From the NCBI GenBank assembly GCA_949751835.1, contig CATKHK010000165.1:1-36901 (forward strand): 36,901 bases of DNA. The letters are read 5' to 3'. A program made the translations under genes and the position numbers. The stretch comes from Blepharisma japonicum. Lineage: Eukaryota; Ciliophora; Heterotrichea; Heterotrichida; Blepharismidae. Below are positions 34,400 through 36,901 of the stretch, piece after piece. Below the pieces are notes generated by a model. It was given only the letters and a program-made list of their open reading frames with translations. It had not been told where the DNA came from and made no database searches. Numbering within the stretch: position 1 is the stretch's first letter; each line of letters opens with the position of its first letter.

Positions 34400-36294
34400 C
34401 TATTTTCTTTTGCTTTGGCTTGGACTATTCCAGTTTTCCCCAGTGTTTCTTCCGCTGTTTATAGTAGAGTAATTCTGAAATGAAACTCCGCCGCTTTTTA
34501 AGCTATAGATATCAAAAGATGAGCACACCAAAGGAGAATCTCCCCCATAAATTGAGTAAAGATACTCCCATTGACTTTTATTTATCATTCTGTAATCATG
34601 TAAAATTTTAAGACCTTGCTTTAAAGAGCCTTTACTGTCAAAGAAATTTGAAGTTATAAGCCTTCCAGGACTCTGGCCTCCCTTTGTGTAATCCATTCAA
34701 TCTCCAATTCACTCTGGAGTTATAGCATAATATCCATCTGTATATCCGTCATTTGCATAATTGAGAACTGTATTTCTTTCTGATTCCCGAGAGCTGTTTA
34801 TAGATCTCTCTATTTCTTTTCTTGACTTGCGGGCACTACAAAAGGTGTTGTTGGGACTGTTTATTAAGCTACACCATTCACATTCCCATCCATTTATTCC
34901 AGGCTTTATAAAGAAACACATAGAGCATCAGTCTGAGCTAATTTGATTTTCATTTGAGCATTTGTTGCATATTCAGATTGCTGCTACTATATCTGGCTGT
35001 ATAAAATGATGACTTGATTGTTGATCAGCTAATTGGCTTTTGACTCTTTCTTTGTTTTCCACTGGTGGAAAGCGAAATTTAATTTGATTATCCATCGCAG
35101 TAGAACTTTGATATTGCCATTTATTTTCTTCAATTTTTTGGTTTTCAGCCCTATCTTTACTTTTTGCAAGCACACTTTTTGAGTTAGCCAACTTTTCTTT
35201 TAAATTTTTAATTTCTTTATTTTTTTGGTTTTCAATCCTATGTATATTTTTTTTAAGTAAAACCCTCACTTTATCCAACCGGTCTTTTAATATTTTAATT
35301 TCATTATCTTTAACTTCAATTATGGCATTAGCTTCGAGCATATTTTGCAAATTATATTTATTTTCATCTTTTAGCCTTTTAATTTCTTCGTCTTTAGTTT
35401 GGATTGTATAGCCTAAGTCGAATATATTTTGTTTTAATATAAAATTGCAATTTTTCATATCAGTTAATTCCTTTTCTAAAAAGCAAATTTTTTCTCTTTT
35501 AATGTGATATACATAAAATAGTATATGGCTTACCCTTCCTGTTTTGTTCTTCAATTTTGAGCCGATTTTTGCGTAATTATTATTAGATTTTGTGGTGGTA
35601 TCGAAGGTTTCTAGGCCTTAGAGTTCATCTGTCTGGTTAGGTTTATATTCTGCTTTTTAGGTATATTCTGAATCTAGGGTGAATGATGCTTTCTCTAGAA
35701 GCTAGAAATATTGAGAATTAGATAGGGTAATACCCTATTAATCAAATTTTTAAACTAAATAATACCCAAAGTCTCGAGGTAGCATCATGAATCAGGAGAA
35801 CTTCATATCCAACGAAATACTGATAAACCCAGAGAGATTAGAAATTGCAGCAAAATAAGCATTTTAGGAGCTTGGGCGCAGAAATAAAGCATAGAAAATA
35901 TCTAATCTTAAATTAAGTCAATTTCTCTTTCGCCGTTGTAATCTTTTGAAATCTTTGAAAATTTTTCTTCTTCTTTTTTGAGACGATCTTCAATGAAGGC
36001 TTCTCTGGCATTTATAGCTTCTTGCAAATCTTGCTTAATTTGAGACTCTCGCTGAATTGCTGGCATACTTTCTCTAAAAGCGTTTATTATTGCTTTAAGT
36101 CGATAATTTTCGAATAAAACTGTACTTCTGAGATGTTTTCCTGTGACTGGGCTATTTTTTTTTCTTCGGAACCAAGTAGTAATTGATACTCGTTCGTAAG
36201 TCTGTCCATCTTCTGCGACAACTGGGTCTTCCATTATATCCCCTGTAATCGGGCAACAGTAATCATTTGGAATTTCAACAAAATTCTCAGCCAT
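34400..36294 (-). pseudogene. U-box / coiled-coil / zinc finger / DUSP paralogue split by a 422-bp insertion
   Basis: ATG at 36294 starts a full U-box ([36 protein letters not shown], then ENYRLKAIINAF) and the first coil (to 35931). Then an insertion brings UAA at 35908-35910, giving a 128-residue product. Beyond the insertion, from about 35490 to TAG at 34400, one frame encodes the rest of the coil (EKELTDMKNC, DEEIKRLKDENK), a RanBP2 finger (Trp=UGA near 34974, CNKC, CSMC), a second finger with its last Cys replaced (WECEWC...FCSAR) and a DUSP domain (YYAITPEWIGDWMDYTKGG, DYRMINKSQWEYL, YGGDSPLVC). The second half has no native start. If the insertion is removed from DNA during macronuclear development, the gene would be whole, because the flanks join in the arrangement seen in the 31358-33578 paralogue. 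Otherwise it yields only a U-box/coil fragment. Confidence 0.75.
35500..35921. mobile_element. 422-bp insertion flanked by 9-bp direct repeats
   Basis: TTTCTCTTT occurs at 35491-35499 and 35922-35930. The neighbouring paralogue has it once (33329-33337) with the same coil sequence on both sides. The insert is less AT-rich than the spacers, has no clear inverted ends and no known protein, and contains a 23-codon frame starting MNQENFISNEIL. Transposon relic, captured fragment or eliminated sequence are all open. Confidence 0.65.
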
Positions 36295-36328
36295 GCTATT
36301 TAAAAATATAGAATGATAAAAATATAAT

Positions 36329-36540
36329 AGAAGTTATTTCATTATAAGAAAATAATTATGAAGCCTTAAATTTACTGGTTCATTTTGAGTCAAATAGAAT
36401 ATTTCAAAGTCTTTTAACGATTATTGTAATCAGCAGCATAGTCATGATAAATTATATAAAAGAAAATATGCTAAAATTAGTTTGCATTTAATTTACAATT
36501 ATAAATTTTAAATAGTATTAAAAATTAGAAATTTTTTCTA
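36329..36540 (-). pseudogene. Relic of a propeller gene 5' end with its upstream flank
   Basis: From the start codon at 36437-36439 (MLLITII) leftward, the sequence matches the first 35 or so codons of the propeller family, with a deletion of about 20 bp after the signal peptide. It stops 35 bp before the U-box gene start at 36294. To the right, the upstream block (TATATAAA then A-rich, 36446-36478) and about 60 bp more match the flank of copy 3, ending at the same point (TAGAAATTTTT). Confidence 0.75.
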
Positions 36541-36717
36541 GCTCCTCTATGGGTTAAAGAGCAAATTTTTGACTCACTAGCAAAGGGGTGCTGAGTCTAT
36601 GAATTTTTATTCGTTCCAGCCATATAAAACTGTGAGTTCTAACTTTCATTGAATTTATTTTTATCTATGCAGCTATGTTTCCTTACTAATTTGTTTTTAT
36701 TTCCTAGTCTGCATCAT

Positions 36718-36901
36718 TGACATAACCTGCATCGACATAACCTGTATTGACATAGCCTGTATCGACATAACCTATAGTGACATAACCTGTATCGATAACA
36801 CCTGTATCGACATAACCTGTATCGACATAGACTGTGTTATTAACCTATTTTTGCATAATTTGTGTCGGCATAACCTTTATCAATATAACTTGTATTGACA
36901 T
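36718..36901 (-). repeat. 15-bp minisatellite running off the right edge
   Basis: About twelve units of a 15-bp motif (plus-strand form CGACATAACCTGTAT) with increasing divergence to the right. On the minus strand one frame reads as pentapeptides of the YVDTG type and ends NDAD, then TAG. An off-frame UAA interrupts it near 36840. It may be the C-terminal repeat of a gene beyond the window or simple non-coding repeat. Confidence 0.7.

Noticed and set aside
36718-36901. CRISPR array
   Set aside because: Units are 15 bp with no spacers; it is a minisatellite in a eukaryotic sequence.

Overview
The window reads as nuclear DNA of a heterotrich ciliate, most likely Blepharisma or a close relative. 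It is very AT-rich. Long reading frames on the minus strand stay open only if UGA is read as tryptophan, with UAA and UAG as stops. The two PAS genes each carry a 16-nt GT..AG intron that exactly repairs the frame. UGA=Trp together with 15-16-nt introns is the published combination for Blepharisma; the genus call is inference. All sizes below assume this code.

Layout, left to right (all genes on the minus strand except one): (1) 1-3900, a secreted or type I membrane beta-propeller-like protein, its C-terminus cut off by the window edge. (2) 4509-5846, an intact U-box / coiled-coil / RanBP2-zinc-finger / DUSP protein. (3) 6456-10704 and 11499-15720, a tandem pair of about 1400-residue multi-pass membrane PAS proteins on a duplicated unit of about 5 kb. 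(4) 16867-18005, a broken U-box/DUSP paralogue holding a 273-bp insertion. (5) 18893-19783, an intact short U-box protein with two zinc fingers and no DUSP. (6) 21216-25541, a complete 1441-residue propeller protein with C-terminal membrane anchor. (7) 26647-27087, the only plus-strand gene, a ubiquitin-like protein ending Gly-Gly-Leu. (8) 27477-31232, a decayed third propeller copy. (9) 31358-33578 and 34400-36294, two more damaged U-box/DUSP paralogues, the second split by a 422-bp insertion. (10) Small relics of both families, and a 15-bp minisatellite at the right edge.

The main point of interest is the repeated single-chain combination of a U-box (ubiquitin-ligase module), RanBP2-type zinc fingers (often ubiquitin-binding) and a DUSP domain (best known from ubiquitin-specific proteases). 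It lies in a cluster that also holds a ubiquitin-like protein with a processable-looking tail. A shared pathway is inference from content and proximity only. The cluster shows birth and death of genes: five U-box loci, three propeller genes plus relics, and two PAS genes. Several copies are broken by insertions with short direct repeats, by frameshifts or by deletions. A second theme is very small introns: one PAS paralogue has a nonsense codon lying inside a perfect 15-nt GT..AG segment, a candidate newly arisen intron.
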